64,000 nucleotides of DNA, taken from the NCBI RefSeq assembly GCF_019393635.1, contig NC_057867.1:67273492-67337491 (forward strand). Direction: 5' to 3'. Position numbers and translations under genes: made by a program. This document shows positions 32,921 to 44,937 of the stretch, piece after piece. Source of the stretch: Dromiciops gliroides (Eukaryota > Chordata > Mammalia > Microbiotheria > Microbiotheriidae). The notes below the pieces were generated by a model, which had not been told where the DNA came from, searched no databases, and saw only the letters and a list, made by a program, of their open reading frames with translations. Position 1 is the first letter of the stretch, and every line of letters starts with the position of its first letter.

Positions 32921-33029
32921 TCATTTACTTTTGAAAGAGAAATCTCAAATGCTACATTCACACTTAAAATGAAAATGAGTGGATCTAAAACTATTCAATA
33001 AATGCAGCAAATTATATCTCAATTCCTGC

Positions 33030-33260
33030 TGGCATAATGGAATGAGCACTGAATTTGGAGTTGTAGACTGGTCTTCAAGCCTTAAGCTTACTAGCTATAT
33101 AATTCTGGGCAAGTCATTTAATTTCTTTGAGCCTCAACTCTGTCATCTGTGAAATGGAAATAATCATATTTGTAGTACCTACCTCTCCAGGTTATTATGG
33201 GATGCTGTATGTGAAACTTTTTGTAAATTTAAAGCCCTTTAGAAATGTCAGTTCTTCTTA
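33030..33260 (+). mobile_element. MIR-like SINE
   Basis: GCATAATGGAATGAGCACTG, AATTCTGGGCAAGTCATTTA, CATCTGTGAAATGGAAATAATC and AAATTTAAAGCCCTTTAGAAA on the plus strand. Confidence 0.65.
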
Positions 33261-33959
33261 TTACATTATGGGAAGAGAAATGAAGAAGGTAGATGAAAGA
33301 GAGAGAGAGAAAGGGAGAGAGCCATATACTGAAAAAAATGAGTCAGTGACCCACTCAGAGGCCAGTCTGATGGGTATGTGTGGCATAATCTTAGAGGCTC
33401 TAGGAAGGCTCCACTGCCACCCCAAGACACACCCCCCTTCTCCCCTTCTCAGTGGGGCTTTTATTTGCTCACTTGACCCAAAGATGGCAGCTACGCCCCA
33501 CTCCTATAGCTGGGAAGCCCTTGCTTTATGGGAAGGGTAGGTGAGGATAATTTTTCGACATAACAGGAATGTTTTCCAAGTTAGTGATGTAGTATTACCA
33601 ATCAATAAATCAATCAGTTGCACTGCATGGAATCTTAGCTGAGAAGAGGGATTGTTTCATTCTTTCTATTTGTAACCCTAGTACCTACCACAAGCACCTG
33701 GCACTTAGTAGGTACTTAGTGATTGCTTGATTCAAACAAATCTTTTAAAGTATAATTAGACCACTGGCACAAGGCAGTGAGTGAAAAACTGAAGAAGAGG
33801 GGGAATGTTCCCTAAACCCTAACCATATACTACAAAGGTCACTGTGTTCTGTAGTGCTCGACCTCCAAAATGGCCTCATGCTTAACATCTCAGATTTGGC
33901 TTTTGCTTCTCTTTCTGAACATCTGGTGTTCATTTCTAGTTAATTGTGGCTCTCATTGA
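33261..33959. other. Gene-free stretch
   Basis: 33635-33740 resembles an old 3' end (CACCTGGCACTTAGTAGGTAC). The rest is unassigned. Confidence 0.4.
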
Positions 33960-34440
33960 CCAGAGGCCAGTGGTGGTGGTGGTGGGTTTCTCTGCCACTT
34001 TTGGGGTCTCCAAATGACAAATAATGGGTGTCTACATTTTATGGCTATAAAGCCGAGAAAGGGGGAGGGAAGGGATGTTTGCCTGCAAAATTGGCACTGG
34101 AATAGGCTGCCTGAGAACTTGGCCTTGCCGTGTTCCTAGCTGCTAATGAGCGATCTGTGCAAAGAAGGAGAATGGAAAATGTGAGTTTCTTTCCCACTAA
34201 TGGGAAAAATAAAAGCATTTCAAGATTTTTGCCTTAGGGAGAAGTTCTAAGGTTTGAAGTACTCTGCATGGGATTTAGAGACAAAGTGCCAATAAAGGTC
34301 TCTGTTTTACGGGAATGGGTGTTTTTTAAAAGACGGTAAAATTACCTCAAAACAGTAACCCTAGCCGTAATACTGAGCTGAGCAGTAATGCCTTCATTCA
34401 GAGCTTGAATAGCAGGGACGAAAAAAGGGAGACACTATGT
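33960..34440. other. Repeat-free unassigned stretch
   Basis: No repeat family recognised for about 480 bp, in contrast with its surroundings. No long frame. See findings. Confidence 0.35.
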
Positions 34441-36185
34441 CTTTTTATTTCTCTACCATTTCACAAAATCAGAGAATCATAGATTTAGAGCTAAGAGGGA
34501 TCCTTGAGGCTACAGAGTTGAAACATTCCCAACTCCATTTTGCAGATGAGAAACTGAGGCACAGGGAAGTTAAGTGACTTGCCTAGGGTCACGATACCAA
34601 TCATTCTTGTCTATAAACCTGAGGCAGGATTTGAACTTGGTTTTCTTGACACCAATCCCAGTGCCTCATCCAAGATCATGCTGAGTTCCTCAGAGGCTAT
34701 TTGAGTGCTGATAGCATAGTCCTTCTCCCCATATCAAGAAGGATTCAGATCTGAGCTACTTAGGTGTAGGACTGACTACCAATAAAAGGGTTGGCTAGTT
34801 GGCAATGTTATTTCCTTGCTTTCTGGGAATGACATTTGCACCATGCCTCAATGCTTCAAGGGCTCCATGACCTTATCAGTGTGGCCATTCACTCTCTACC
34901 ATCTTGAGGTGCAGAGTACAACCTAGCCAAGTCATCATCCTTTTTGACTCTTGTCCATGTCCTATATTCCTTCATAGTAGATCCACCCACTGTGTTGGAA
35001 GCCTTTCTTGGGGTCTTGTAATGTTTTATGGATCCCAGTGCAGCAATTGGGCATCCATCAGGAAAGATGGAGGATAGCAACAGGCTGTAGCACACTTTTG
35101 ATGATGTAAGACCAGAAAAGAAGGTGAGCCAGTGACATAATGAAAGCCAGGGATAATAGATGGTACCATTTTATATAGGACAGAGAGAGGAGTGGGGGGG
35201 GGAGGGAGGAAGTTCCAATGGTGGACCCATTGGTGCAAAGTGTCATAAAACAGGATATATACATGGATACACAGAGGAAGCATGGAGGAACCTTTCTTTG
35301 AATTAAGTAGTATCCTTTGGCATTCTTCTGTAGTCCTATAAAATCGTAGGATCACAGACCATCAAGGTCATTTCTGCCAAGGAAATGGAGGCTCAGAGAA
35401 GTTAATGGACTGGGGCTTTTCCCAGGCATTCAGGTCAAAAGTAGGTTCCCTGACTCCAAGTTTAACGTTCTCCCCATTGTACCCTAATGTCTTCAAGATC
35501 TCTTTTGTGAAGCTCCGTTTGACACTCTACCTTCTCACCCAAATTTCAATCTGGTTTAATCTTTCTAAAAGCATTTCTGTGTTTTAGAGGCCTGATTAAT
35601 CAATAATCACATGGGGAAGACACAGGGCTAAAGGCTGGAGGGAACAAAATACATACATAAAGCAGTCCCTGCTGTCATATTCCATGCAGTGGGGCTGCCA
35701 CATGTGCCAGTGTATGGAGCTATCACAGCTACTAGGGGAAGGGCTCTCCTGGCTAGAGTCACAAGTTTTGCATTGAGATCTAGGTGAGAACCAGGGTTTC
35801 CTCAGGCACTAAAACCCAAAGGACTGAAGCAAGAAAGGGAAGGGAGGGGGAGTGGTGATTCCAAGGCACAGAGCTCAGAAGCAGAGCAGAAGGTAGGGAG
35901 TAGGGTGGGAAGCTCCTTACTTGGCTTGTCTGGCTCAGTCTATCCCCTCAAACATCTGCCCTTTAATTGTGTTCTGGCCATTGTTTCCCCTCACCTGCTC
36001 TAATGTTTGCTATGGGCCCTCTTTTTTCCTCAGTTAATCAGAGAATATGTGAGAGTAGACATCATCAGTCAAGGAGTTTAGAATAAAGCTAAAGAGCTAA
36101 GACATAGGCACAAGAAGGAATAACCAACTATATAGACAGTATACAATGAAGAGACAAAGAATAGGAAGGAGAGATCATAAGAATA
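34441..36185. other. Gene-free stretch, mostly unassigned
   Basis: 34470-34680 is an inverted MIR/core-SINE (ATTTTGCAGATGAGAAACTGAGG, GTGACTTGCCTAGGGTCAC). 35345-35440 and 35590-35660 hold weak MIR and L2 fragments. No gene. Confidence 0.45.
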
Positions 36186-36372
36186 TAGACTTAAAGTTAG
36201 AAGAGACCATCACAATTCCAACCCCCTAATTTTACAGATGAGGAAACTGAGCTAAAGAAAAGTTAAATGACTTCCCCAGAGTCACACAGCTAGTGAGTGT
36301 CTGAGGTCAGATTTAGACTCAGGTCTTCCTGACTCCAGGCCCAGTGCTCTATCCACTGTACCACCTAGCTGC
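36186..36372 (-). mobile_element. MIR/core-SINE
   Basis: Inverted: ATTTTACAGATGAGGAAACTGAG, CACACAGCTAGTGAGTGTC, CTATCCACTGTACCACCTAG. Confidence 0.7.
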
Positions 36373-36406
36373 ATAAGCCATCCCCTCTGTAATAACTCTT
36401 ACTTTT

Positions 36407-36550
36407 GGGGGGCAGCTAGGTGGCACAGTGGATAAAGCACTGACCCTGGATTCAGGAGGACCTGAGTTCAAATCCGGCCTCAGACACATGACACTTACTA
36501 GCTGTATGACCCTGGGCAAGTCATTTAATTCCCATTGTCCCACCAAAAAA
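36407..36550 (+). mobile_element. WSINE1-type SINE
   Basis: Head GGCAGCTAGGTGGCACAG, core TGACCCTGGGCAAGTCATTTA, short A tail. Flanked by ATAAYTCTYACTTTT near 36392 and 36554. Confidence 0.93.
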
Positions 36551-36599
36551 CTGATAATTCTCACTTTTAAGAGAATGCTAACCATGCTTCAGTTTTAAG

Positions 36600-36780
36600 T
36601 GGTATACTAGGAAAGGCATCAGTTTGGGAGTCAGAAGGCTTAGATTCAAATCCTGGTTCTGCTCCTTATTATCTGTGTGATCCCAGGCAAGTCTCTTCTC
36701 CTCTCTGGGGTTCTGTCTCCTCTGTGCAATGAGAGGGGTCCCTCCCTAAGGTGCTCTCCATCTCAAAATCCTATGCTCCT
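36600..36780 (+). mobile_element. MIR-like SINE
   Basis: GGCATCAGTTTGGGAGTCAG, ATCTGTGTGATCCCAGGCAAG, CTCTGTGCAATGAGAGGGG. Confidence 0.7.
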
Positions 36781-37256
36781 AGCACCCACTTACAACATTT
36801 TCATGCTCCTGTTAATTGCAGCAAACTGGAAGAATCACACCCTTCCTCTAATAAATTCTTGTTCCATGTTGTTCCCTGTTAGGCTCCTCTTCTGTGTGGA
36901 TACATCGATGCATCCACGTAAGGAGAAAGGGAATTGCTTCTTATTCTGCCCTGCAATTCAATTCATGAGAACCAATATGAACAAAAGTTTCATCTGCATG
37001 CAAAAAAAGCATGGAAATGAAACCCAGACATTGCCTTTATCATTGATCGCCACCACAAGGGGTGCATGGTTTCACATGGATACATGGCCTACTCTGAAGG
37101 GGAGGGGTTAAGCAAACATATGAAAGATATTACTGTGCGCTAGAGTGTTTAAGAAAGCTGACCAGGCTAAAGTGAAACATACACCTAGGTTTGGGGAAGT
37201 CTGTTATTTGATCCATAGACTTACTCTAATTTCTTTCCTGCTTCACATCCTTTTAG

Positions 37257-37929
37257 GAATCCTTTCTGCTTCCAAGGGTTCACCAAGCGAGATCATATGA
37301 AAGATCTCCGACGGTACCTGGTGTTCAAATATATCCAGTATCTTGTCTTGCCGTTTCCCAATGTGGTCATCAGCTTGCTGGGCCTATGTGCTAGTTTGTA
37401 TGTCACACTGCTCCTGATGTCTCCCAACATTTCCAGGAAATCCACGGTGGTGTTTATTCATAACGTGGCCCAGGCAGACATCCTGGTGGGCTTTAGTGTG
37501 TTTGCTATGATCTGCGATACCTCCCAGGGTGAAAGCTCATCATGTTCTTTTCGGACGGCCCTGTGGCAAAACTTCCAGACTGCAAATGCCCACATCAGTT
37601 CCCTTTTGCTCAGCTGTGTGAGTCTGGAGGCCTTTCTGATCACCTTCCTTCCAGCTGAGACACGCCACATAAGAACGGTTAGATGGGCTAGGGGGGCTTC
37701 TAAGTTCATCTGGATTTCTGTCATTGCTGAGTGTATTCTTTACCAGCTGGACTGCTTAAAGGACCTCAATGTCGTTTCTCTGGGTGCACCCAAGCACACT
37801 TCGGTGCTGCTTACCTTCTGCAATGGAGCCGCAGTCCTGTTGAAGTCCTTCGTTTATCCCATTGGTTTACTCTTACGAATCATCAATGTGTATCTCTTTT
37901 ATAAGATATTCTTCAGCAAGTCACCCTGA
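37257..37929 (+). CDS. Putative rhodopsin-class GPCR-like exon (unidentified)
   Basis: The exon start is set by the acceptor CTTCACATCCTTTTAG|G. The frame is open from there, with 13 codons before the first internal ATG (37297), and stops at 37927-37929. Numbered from that ATG (210 residues): hydrophobic segments at about 15-41, 50-72, 88-119, 134-152 and 168-206. Family-like features are NVAQADILVG in helix 2 (Asp61, the usual sodium-site Asp), Cys83 before helix 3, LLLSCVSLEAFLITFLP in helix 3 with EAF in place of D/ERY, Trp139 in helix 4 and Pro188 in helix 5. The helix 1 GN motif is missing. No helix 6 or 7 is visible before the stop or just downstream, so the product would lack the NPxxY region. 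The frame may belong to a decayed or truncated receptor, or splice onward. I cannot assign it to a named receptor; a resemblance to the P2Y/GPR35-like group in helix 3 is weak. Confidence 0.55.
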
Positions 37930-38104
37930 AGTGATTCAAAGAGGAAGATGCTCAGTGACTGGGCAGAGGAAGAGAAACATGTATATGGTCTGGAAACTGA
38001 GACTTAGAGGAATGTTTAGGGATGTCTGACCCTTGTTACTGGATCTTATTGGGTGTTTACTATGTATTGCTTTATGCCAAAGAACATGTGAAAAGCATGG
38101 AGAC

Positions 38105-38290
38105 TGGCAGAAGTTCATAGGCTCCTAGATGTAGAGCTGGAAGGGAACTTGGAGATCAAGTCTGGCCTGCCATTTTATAAAGGAGACAGAGGCACAGAGA
38201 GACCCATGTGCTCATGGCCACACAGGTAATATGTGTCAGAACCAGGATTAATCTAGGTCCTCTGACTCCAAATCTCGCTGTATCATGACA
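38105..38290 (-). mobile_element. MIR/core-SINE
   Basis: Inverted: CCATTTTATAAAGGAGACAGAGGC, CACACAGGTAATATGTGTCAG, CTCTGACTCCAAATC. Confidence 0.6.
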
Positions 38291-38300
38291 GGTGAAATTG

Positions 38301-38306
38301 ATTAAA
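38301..38306 (+). promoter_or_regulatory. Possible polyadenylation signal ATTAAA
   Basis: ATTAAA 372 nt after the stop of the receptor-like frame. A common variant signal; no other nearer candidate seen. It lies beyond an inverted MIR and is only suggestive. Confidence 0.2.
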
Positions 38307-38309
38307 GCA

Positions 38310-40668
38310 CCTTTTAATCATATAATACCGAATTCTTCATTGATGATCTACTCTGTACAAAGTATGGAACTAGGGGCTGTGAGGGGGATAAAGATAATGA
38401 ACACTTAGGGCCTGTCCCCAAGAGGCTTACAGTATAGTTAGGGAAATAAGACATGGGCCCATGAAGAGCTAACAGAAAGCGGTGTAAACTAAGAGGAGGT
38501 GTCAGAGTAGAGTCACAAGCTACTGATTACCTACACGACCTTGGGTAAGTCACTTCTTCTACGTGGGCCTCTGCAAAATGAGGGAATGGATCCTTTCAGC
38601 TCTGACATTCTATGACATCTTGAATGAATGATACAAATGTGATGTGCTACAGACTCTCAAAGGAAGGCTGTAATAGAATTTGTTTCTGGGGTGGGCAGGG
38701 AAGGCCTCACTGAGGAGGTTGTGGGATATGAGCCAGGATTTATGGCCAAGCTTGTTACCACCCCCACATACCTCCCCAAACTGCTCTCTTGGCCAAGTAC
38801 AAGTTGGTTCAGGCATATGTTTATGGATACCTATTGTTCTTTGAGAAGCCCCTGTTAGAGTTTGGGTTCAGGAAAGTGGTTCTCCCTTAATTTCTTCCAT
38901 CTAACATTTCTGGTGATTAGATTTCAAGGTGATTCAAGTGGGCATACCAGACTGAATCTATATGAAACAAGTATATTATTTGTCCTAAGACATTCTTTTT
39001 GTCCCCTTTCTTTATCTATGTAATCAGTAATAATGATAGCTTACATTTTTCTAGAGTTTGAAGGTTTGTAAAGTACTTTTCACACATTATCTCAATTGGT
39101 CTTCACAATGGCCCTTCCAGGTAGGAACTGTAGTATGATTGCTACCATTTTATGACAAGGAAACTGAGGCTTAAGTGGCTATCCCATGTCAAAGTCAGGA
39201 TTCGAACTTGGGTCTTCCTGACTCCAAATCTAACACTGTTTACTACACAATTCTGCCTCCTCTAATGAATGAAGTTATGGAGTAAGAACCTTAGTCCATA
39301 GTTGAGGTCTATGGACCTGTCAATGATTGGCTTGTAGAAGGTTCCTGAATAGGAACTTTCCCTTAATGGCCATCTTTCGGTCAACAAATTGAAGTTAAAC
39401 CCAAGGACATCTGGGGAGCAGGAAATGGAAGCATGAGGAGGCAGGAAGGACTGGACATGTGGCAAAATAAAGAGCTGCACATGTGCTAGTCAGACTAGAA
39501 GATTCATAAAATCCTTTCTCTATAGCCATGACCTTATGGGATTGGCCCATAGAGGATCTGGTAGACTGGCAGGCAAAGTTGGTACCTTAGATCAAACTGA
39601 CTCCTAAGAGTGATGTTTTCTAACTGGTTGGAATTATTTCTTTGCTTCTCTCTCAGATATGGCTCTTTTTAGAGTATAACACACTCTCTGTACTCCTCCT
39701 TCCTTTCCCTTCCTCTCCTAGTCCCTATAGAGAATGAGAATAAATGATCAGAACCAGACAAAGTTATTAGACTCAAACTCTATCTGGTGGTATTTTTACT
39801 CTTTACAGGTCAAAGGGGGAAACTAGAAATCCCCTTTCAGTCCTCTCCCACCCCCACACTCCATGAAGAGACCAATTGAAATGAAATGGTTCCTTGAAGT
39901 GGATTGTAGGCCAGATGACTCTGGTTCTGAGAATGATATCCCCACTTAGCCTCATCAGCATTTCCCTCATTTCTTGAAATGGGGAGTGGCCTTAGAAATG
40001 CTTCTCAGTATAAAAGGAGTACTTGGATTGGATTTCAAGAGTGCTGAATTCTCTAGTCCTGGCTCTGCCACTTATTAGCTGTTTGACCTTGGGTAAATCT
40101 CTTCTCCTCTATGGGCCTTAGTTTCTCCTTTTTAAAGTATGGGAGTTGAACTGAGTGATTTCTATGGTCCCTTTTAGCTCTAACTTTCTATGATTCTCTA
40201 TGGATGAAAAGGCTGGTGAGTGGGAGTAGGTGGTAATTTTTATTGCTTCTCTCCAGCATCAGAACAATTCCCTCTGCATCCACTATTGGTACAATGATCA
40301 CCAACATAGCTGCTGTTGCCAAGAGGGTCTGGGAGGAGAGCCAAGGAAAAGGGAAGTGCCAGGAGGCTCTTCCTGTTCAAAAGAGGAGGATGACTTATGA
40401 GACAGAGCCCTAGAAAAAATTGCTAGAGAAGCAGAGGGTCATCCTTTCCAGACCTAAATCATGAGTTGTTTGTCAACTGAGGAGGAGAGTACTTATAACA
40501 GCTCCCTTTTCTGCAGTGCTTGGAATTATACAAAGTACTTTCTTTACAACCTCATGATGTAACTAGTATAAGTATCTTCACAAGTGAGGATTGGACTTAA
40601 TTCGACTTCCAGTTGGGTTAGACTAGATAGCCAAGGAAGTCCCTTTCAAATATCAAATTCAGTGATTC
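38310..40668. other. Gene-free stretch with L2/MIR remnants
   Basis: 38330-38460 (L2-like, ACTCTGTACAAAGTATGGAACTAGG), 38505-38620 (MIR), 39020-39260 (inverted MIR-like, TACATTTTTCTAGAGTTTGAAGG), 40025-40200 (MIR plus) and 40500-40560 are old fragments. 38810-39000 and 39265-40020 are unassigned. No gene. Confidence 0.5.
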
Positions 40669-40818
40669 AGAAGTAGCTAGGTGGCCTAGTGGATAGAGCA
40701 CTGGCCCTGGATTCAGGAGGACCTGAGTTCAAATCCGGGCTCAGACACTTAACACTTACTAGCTGTGTGACACTGGGCAAGTCACTTAACCCCAATTGCC
40801 TCACCAAAAAAAATTTGA
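40669..40818 (+). mobile_element. WSINE1-type SINE
   Basis: GTAGCTAGGTGGCCTAGTGG head, CTGGGCAAGTCACTTAACCCC core. Flanked by CAAATTCAGTGRTTC at 40654-40668 and 40819-40833. Confidence 0.94.
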
Positions 40819-40833
40819 CAAATTCAGTGGTTC

Positions 40834-42169
40834 TGTGAAGCTAAGTCCCAGAGTGGTCAAGTGATTTGCTCAAGGTAACACGGATAGGAAGCAGACAAGT
40901 TGAGATCTGAACCCAAGTCTTCTGTGTCTGAGACCAAGTCCAGTGCCCTTTCTTTTTTTTAATCAATCAATTAATTATTTTCAGTGCCCTTTCTACTTCA
41001 CTGTGCTGCCTACTTACTGGGTGTCAACTCACTAAAAGACCTAAAAACACTAAACATTGTCCAGGACACACATCCAGCCTCTCTCCATCTAGGAACTTAC
41101 AATAAAAAGTATCTTCCCTCTGTTAGTTTGTCTGTCTCTCCCTCCTCTCTCCCCACCCCCACCCAGACTTTTTTGGGTCTGGTGTCTTTCTGTCCAAAGA
41201 CTTTGGTTTTCAATCTATATTTTTGGCTTTCTGAGCATTTGCACTCATTTCAAGGACTTTGCTTGAGCAGTGAGCTTAATAATATGTAGCCTTATGCATA
41301 AGTACCTTATGTGATTGTGTAGATGTTGTAATTTCACGAGAGCTGGGAAGGCCCATATCCTCCCTCCGGCTTTACTGCTCAGTATCCATGTGGCTTTGGG
41401 TAAGCCACTTTCTGCTGACAGGATTTTAGAGATCATTTGATCCCGCTCTTTCATTTTATAGGTGAAAAAATCGAGGCCTAGAAAAGGGCAGTAACTGACC
41501 CAAGGTCATGCAGATAGTAAAGAGAATAACATAGACAGGATTCAAACTTGGGTCACAGGATTCTAGAATCATTGAGGCAGAGCTGGAAGGGTTCTCCAAG
41601 ATCATCTAATTCAATTCTCTCATCTTCCAGATGAGGATCTAAGAATAAGAAGCCAAAGAGGTTGAATGGCTTGCCAGTGGTCATGCAGACCCCAAAGTAA
41701 GCATTCTAGATCATACCGTGATACTTCTGAGAAGCCGAACAATGCCAGACAAACTAGACCAGAAACTAATCCCTCATCAATAGCCACTTCAAGACCTCCA
41801 AAACTTGTTATCTCTTGATTCCCTTCTAGATAAGAAATGAGATGGAGAAACTCTGTACACTTTCTGACAGACAGATTTGTAGCAACTGTGCCTCGCACTC
41901 TAAAGGAAAATTAAAGTGATCAGAACTAACTTAAATGGGGTTTTTTGCAAGTTCTAGAGCTTTGTCTACATACTTGTAGCCCTCAAACATCAAGGTATTT
42001 CCACATGACCAGATGTCTAACTGGTAAGGACTAAGGGTTTTACATTTCATTTGCATGCTAGACACTGTGTGAGCACAGTGTTTCTCTCATTCAAGTTGTT
42101 GGTCAACTTACAAAATCTCACCTGCTTGGTTCCCACTGTCCTCCTCCCACAAGCACAATGGAATCCCTA
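40834..42169. other. Gene-free stretch with MIR remnants
   Basis: 40840-40950 and 41415-41700 carry inverted MIR/core-SINE parts (TTTTATAGGTGAAAAAATCGAGG, CAAGGTCATGCAGATAGTAAAG). The rest is unassigned. Confidence 0.45.
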
Positions 42170-42412
42170 CAGTGGTGTGCTGACAAATGTTTAACAACTG
42201 ATTCTCTAGGGAAAATGTTGGTAGGACACCTTTTTAGGTTTAATCTACATCATGGACATTTTATCCATCACTTTCTTAAATCTAGGCAATCAACAAAACA
42301 GTAAATTAAGCCCCGATTTATGGTGTTTACCAATTTCCCAGGTATAAATGCTTACAATGAAAATGTAGCACTCAGCTCTTGTGAGCCAGTTTGAGCTGGT
42401 TCTAGCAGACCT
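42170..42412 (+). mobile_element. hAT-like MITE, copy 3
   Basis: Starts CAGTGGTGTGCTGACAAATG and ends near GTTTGAGCTGGTTCTAGCAGAC. Shared interior: TTTTATCCATCACTTTCTTAAA, CAACAAAACAGTAAATTAAGCC. Confidence 0.62.
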
Positions 42413-43309
42413 GAGTCTTCCAGCAGAAGACTATGTAGGTGCTCACAGAATGACAGAGCTGAAAAAAGATCTAAAAGAGTATAGAAGCCAGTTGGTACCT
42501 GAATAAGAATCTCCTCTATGACATTCCCCAAAGTGGGGAATGATCTGATTTCCATTTGAAGCTCTCCAGTGACAAGTGACCTTTAGAGGCATGCCATCCA
42601 ACTTTTGAATGGATCTCATTCATAGGAAGTTTTCCCTTACTTGGAGCCTAAATCTTCCTCTCTGTATTATTGTGCCAGGGCCAAGAAGAACACAACTAAT
42701 CCCTCTTCTGTGTAACAGCCCTTCAGGTGTTGGAATCTTACGATCCATCATTTCCCCCTGAATTTCCCTTGTATTCTCATTAAAGTGAGGGGGTGATTTG
42801 TCATCGCAATGAATTTTTGAACTCCTGGTCCCTAGGCCTAACCATGACATAAGTTACTAAAACTGGAAGCCTTCCTCCTTCTCAGGAGATCTGGCCCATA
42901 GCCAGAATCCCCAGGTTGGAAGAGACGCCCAGATCTGTACCCAAGCAGGAATAATCTCAACAACATCCCCAACAACTGACTGTCTAGCCTCTACTAGATG
43001 TGGAAGCTGTCAACTTCATTCCATGGAGCAGATGAGAAAGATCTTGTTAAAAAACCCAACTACATTATTTTAGATACACTAAGTTTCTCCAGAAGAAAAA
43101 AAAAAGACATATTTCTACCTGACAAAGACCAAAAGGCAGGATGGGTTTCAATAGAAAAACATAGTCCTAACACTAAAATAGAAACTTAAAATTTGTTGAA
43201 AAGATTTTGAAAATGTATAAGAAATCTTAAAGAAATCAGTGTATATTTAAAAATATAATCAACCTCTCCCATGAGGTGTGTAGATAAGTCTGTATTTTCT
43301 TTTTTCTTT
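42413..43309. other. Gene-free stretch with an old repeat
   Basis: 42430-42790 resembles an ancient amniote repeat (AGGAAGTTTTCCCTTACTTGG, CAACTAATCCCTCTTCTGTG, CAGCCCTTCAGGTGTTGGAA), perhaps CR1/L3-type. 42790-43309 is unassigned. Confidence 0.4.
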
Positions 43310-44215
43310 CCTTTTTTTTTTACAATAAACATTTTTATTTATAGTTTGGGGTTCTAATTTTTATCCCTCTTTCCCTCACTCCCCTCCCCCCTCCCTAAAG
43401 CGGCAAGCAATAAGATATGGGTTATACATGTATGATTATGTAAAACATGACCATATTTGTCATTTTGTACAAGAAAACTTGATTAAAAGGAAAAAATGAA
43501 AGCAAAAACCAACATGCTTTAGCCTGTTCCATCAATATCAGTCCTTTCTTTGGAGGTGGATAGCATGTTTCATCAATGGTCTTTTGGGATTGTACTAGAT
43601 CATTGTATTGTTGAGAATAGTTAAGTCATTCACAGTTCTTCATCAAACGATATTGCTGTCTCTCTGTACAATGTTCTCTTGTTTCTTCTCACTTCACTAT
43701 ACATCATTTCATACGTGTCTTTCCAGGCCTTTCTGAAGTCATCCTGCTTGTCATTTCTTACAGCACAATAATATTCCATCACCATCATATACCACAGTTT
43801 GTTTAACCGTTCCCCAATTGACGGGCATTCCTTTGATCTCCAGTTCTTAGCCACCACAAAAAGAGCTGCCATAAATACCTTTTTCTCTTTTGGGGGATGT
43901 CTTTGGGATAGAAACCTAGTGGTGGTATTGCTGGATCAAAGGGTATGCACAGTTCTCTAGCCCTTTGGGCATAGTTCCAGATTGCTCTCCAGACTGGCTG
44001 GATCTTTTCATAACTCCACCAGCAGTGGATTAGCGTCCCAGCTTCCCCACATCTCCTCCAACATCCAATATTTTCTGGTTTTGTTATAGGTGTGAGGTGA
44101 TACCTCAGAGTTTTATTTGCATTTCTCTGATCAATAGTGACTGAGAGCACTTGTCTGAAAACTGCCTGTTCATATCCTTTAACCATTTATCAATTGGCAA
44201 ATTACTTGTATGTTT
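43310..44215 (-). mobile_element. L1 LINE 3' end (ORF2 C-terminus and 3' UTR)
   Basis: Inverted. The minus strand encodes the L1 ORF2 C-terminal segment in pieces: RYHLTPITKPENIGCWRRCG, GTLIHCWWSYEKIQPVWRAI and FDPAIPPLGFYPKD. The IAALFVVAK region and WYMMVMEYYCAVRNDKQDDF follow in another frame, so at least one frameshift separates them near 43870. The 3' UTR and A tail end near 43315. Confidence 0.85.
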
Positions 44216-44519
44216 ATGAATTTGGTAAGCCTGTATTTTCAAAGGCTCTGCCAGAAAAGTTCAAGCCTCATCAGGTCCTATCCAGATAGAAAAGGGTTTG
44301 AGGATAGAACCAGGGATGGGCTGTTGTCGGTGCCAATCTAGCCAAATTTGGAGAGGCTCATCACTAGGTTTGCTTCAGGTTCAGGTTCAGCTCTCAAGGA
44401 TAATATGCATTTCAGAGGCACCTGTGATTTGTGTTGGGCAGGTCCTTGGCCACACAGAGGATATGACAGATCCATGAAATATTATTTGATAAACATTTTT
44501 TTAAAAAATCATGAACTTA
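44216..44519. other. Gene-free stretch
   Basis: No gene or repeat recognised. Confidence 0.4.
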
Positions 44520-44531
44520 AGAAAGACATGA

Positions 44532-44686
44532 GAGGCAGCTAGGTGGCACAGTGAATAGAGCACCAGCCCTGGAGTCAGGAGGACCTGAGTTCAAATCTGG
44601 CCTCAGACACCTAACACTCACTAGTTGTGTGACCCTGGGCAAGTCACTTAACCCCAATCGCCTCACCAATAAAAAAAGAAAAAAAG
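44532..44686 (+). mobile_element. WSINE1-type SINE
   Basis: A complete copy with an A-rich, G-interrupted tail. Flanked by AGAAAGACATGA at 44520-44531 and 44687-44698. Confidence 0.95.
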
Positions 44687-44937
44687 AGAAAGACATGAAA
44701 AGAATAACTTTCCTGGGTCTTGATTTCCTCCCTTGTAAAATGATGGTGTTGAATTAGGTGATCTGGAAGGTCCAATCCCACTCCAAAATCCTTTGATTTT
44801 ATAATCCTAGAACCAGACTTAGAACTCCTAGGGTTCTTTCCTGGAGTCTTGGAACAATCACTGATTATCATTATGGCCAACTGGCCAGCTGTGCTGCTCC
44901 CAAGACAATTTTGAGTCTTTAAAAGATAAGATACAGG

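Noticed and set aside
32570-32961. Repeated short frames ending GKSLNPHCP or similar, seen many times in the window
   Set aside because: They are translations of the WSINE1-type SINE core, not a gene family.
36677-37111. 144-codon frame upstream of the receptor-like exon
   Set aside because: Its first third is a MIR-like SINE, it has no known domain, and it is not linked to the exon by a donor site.
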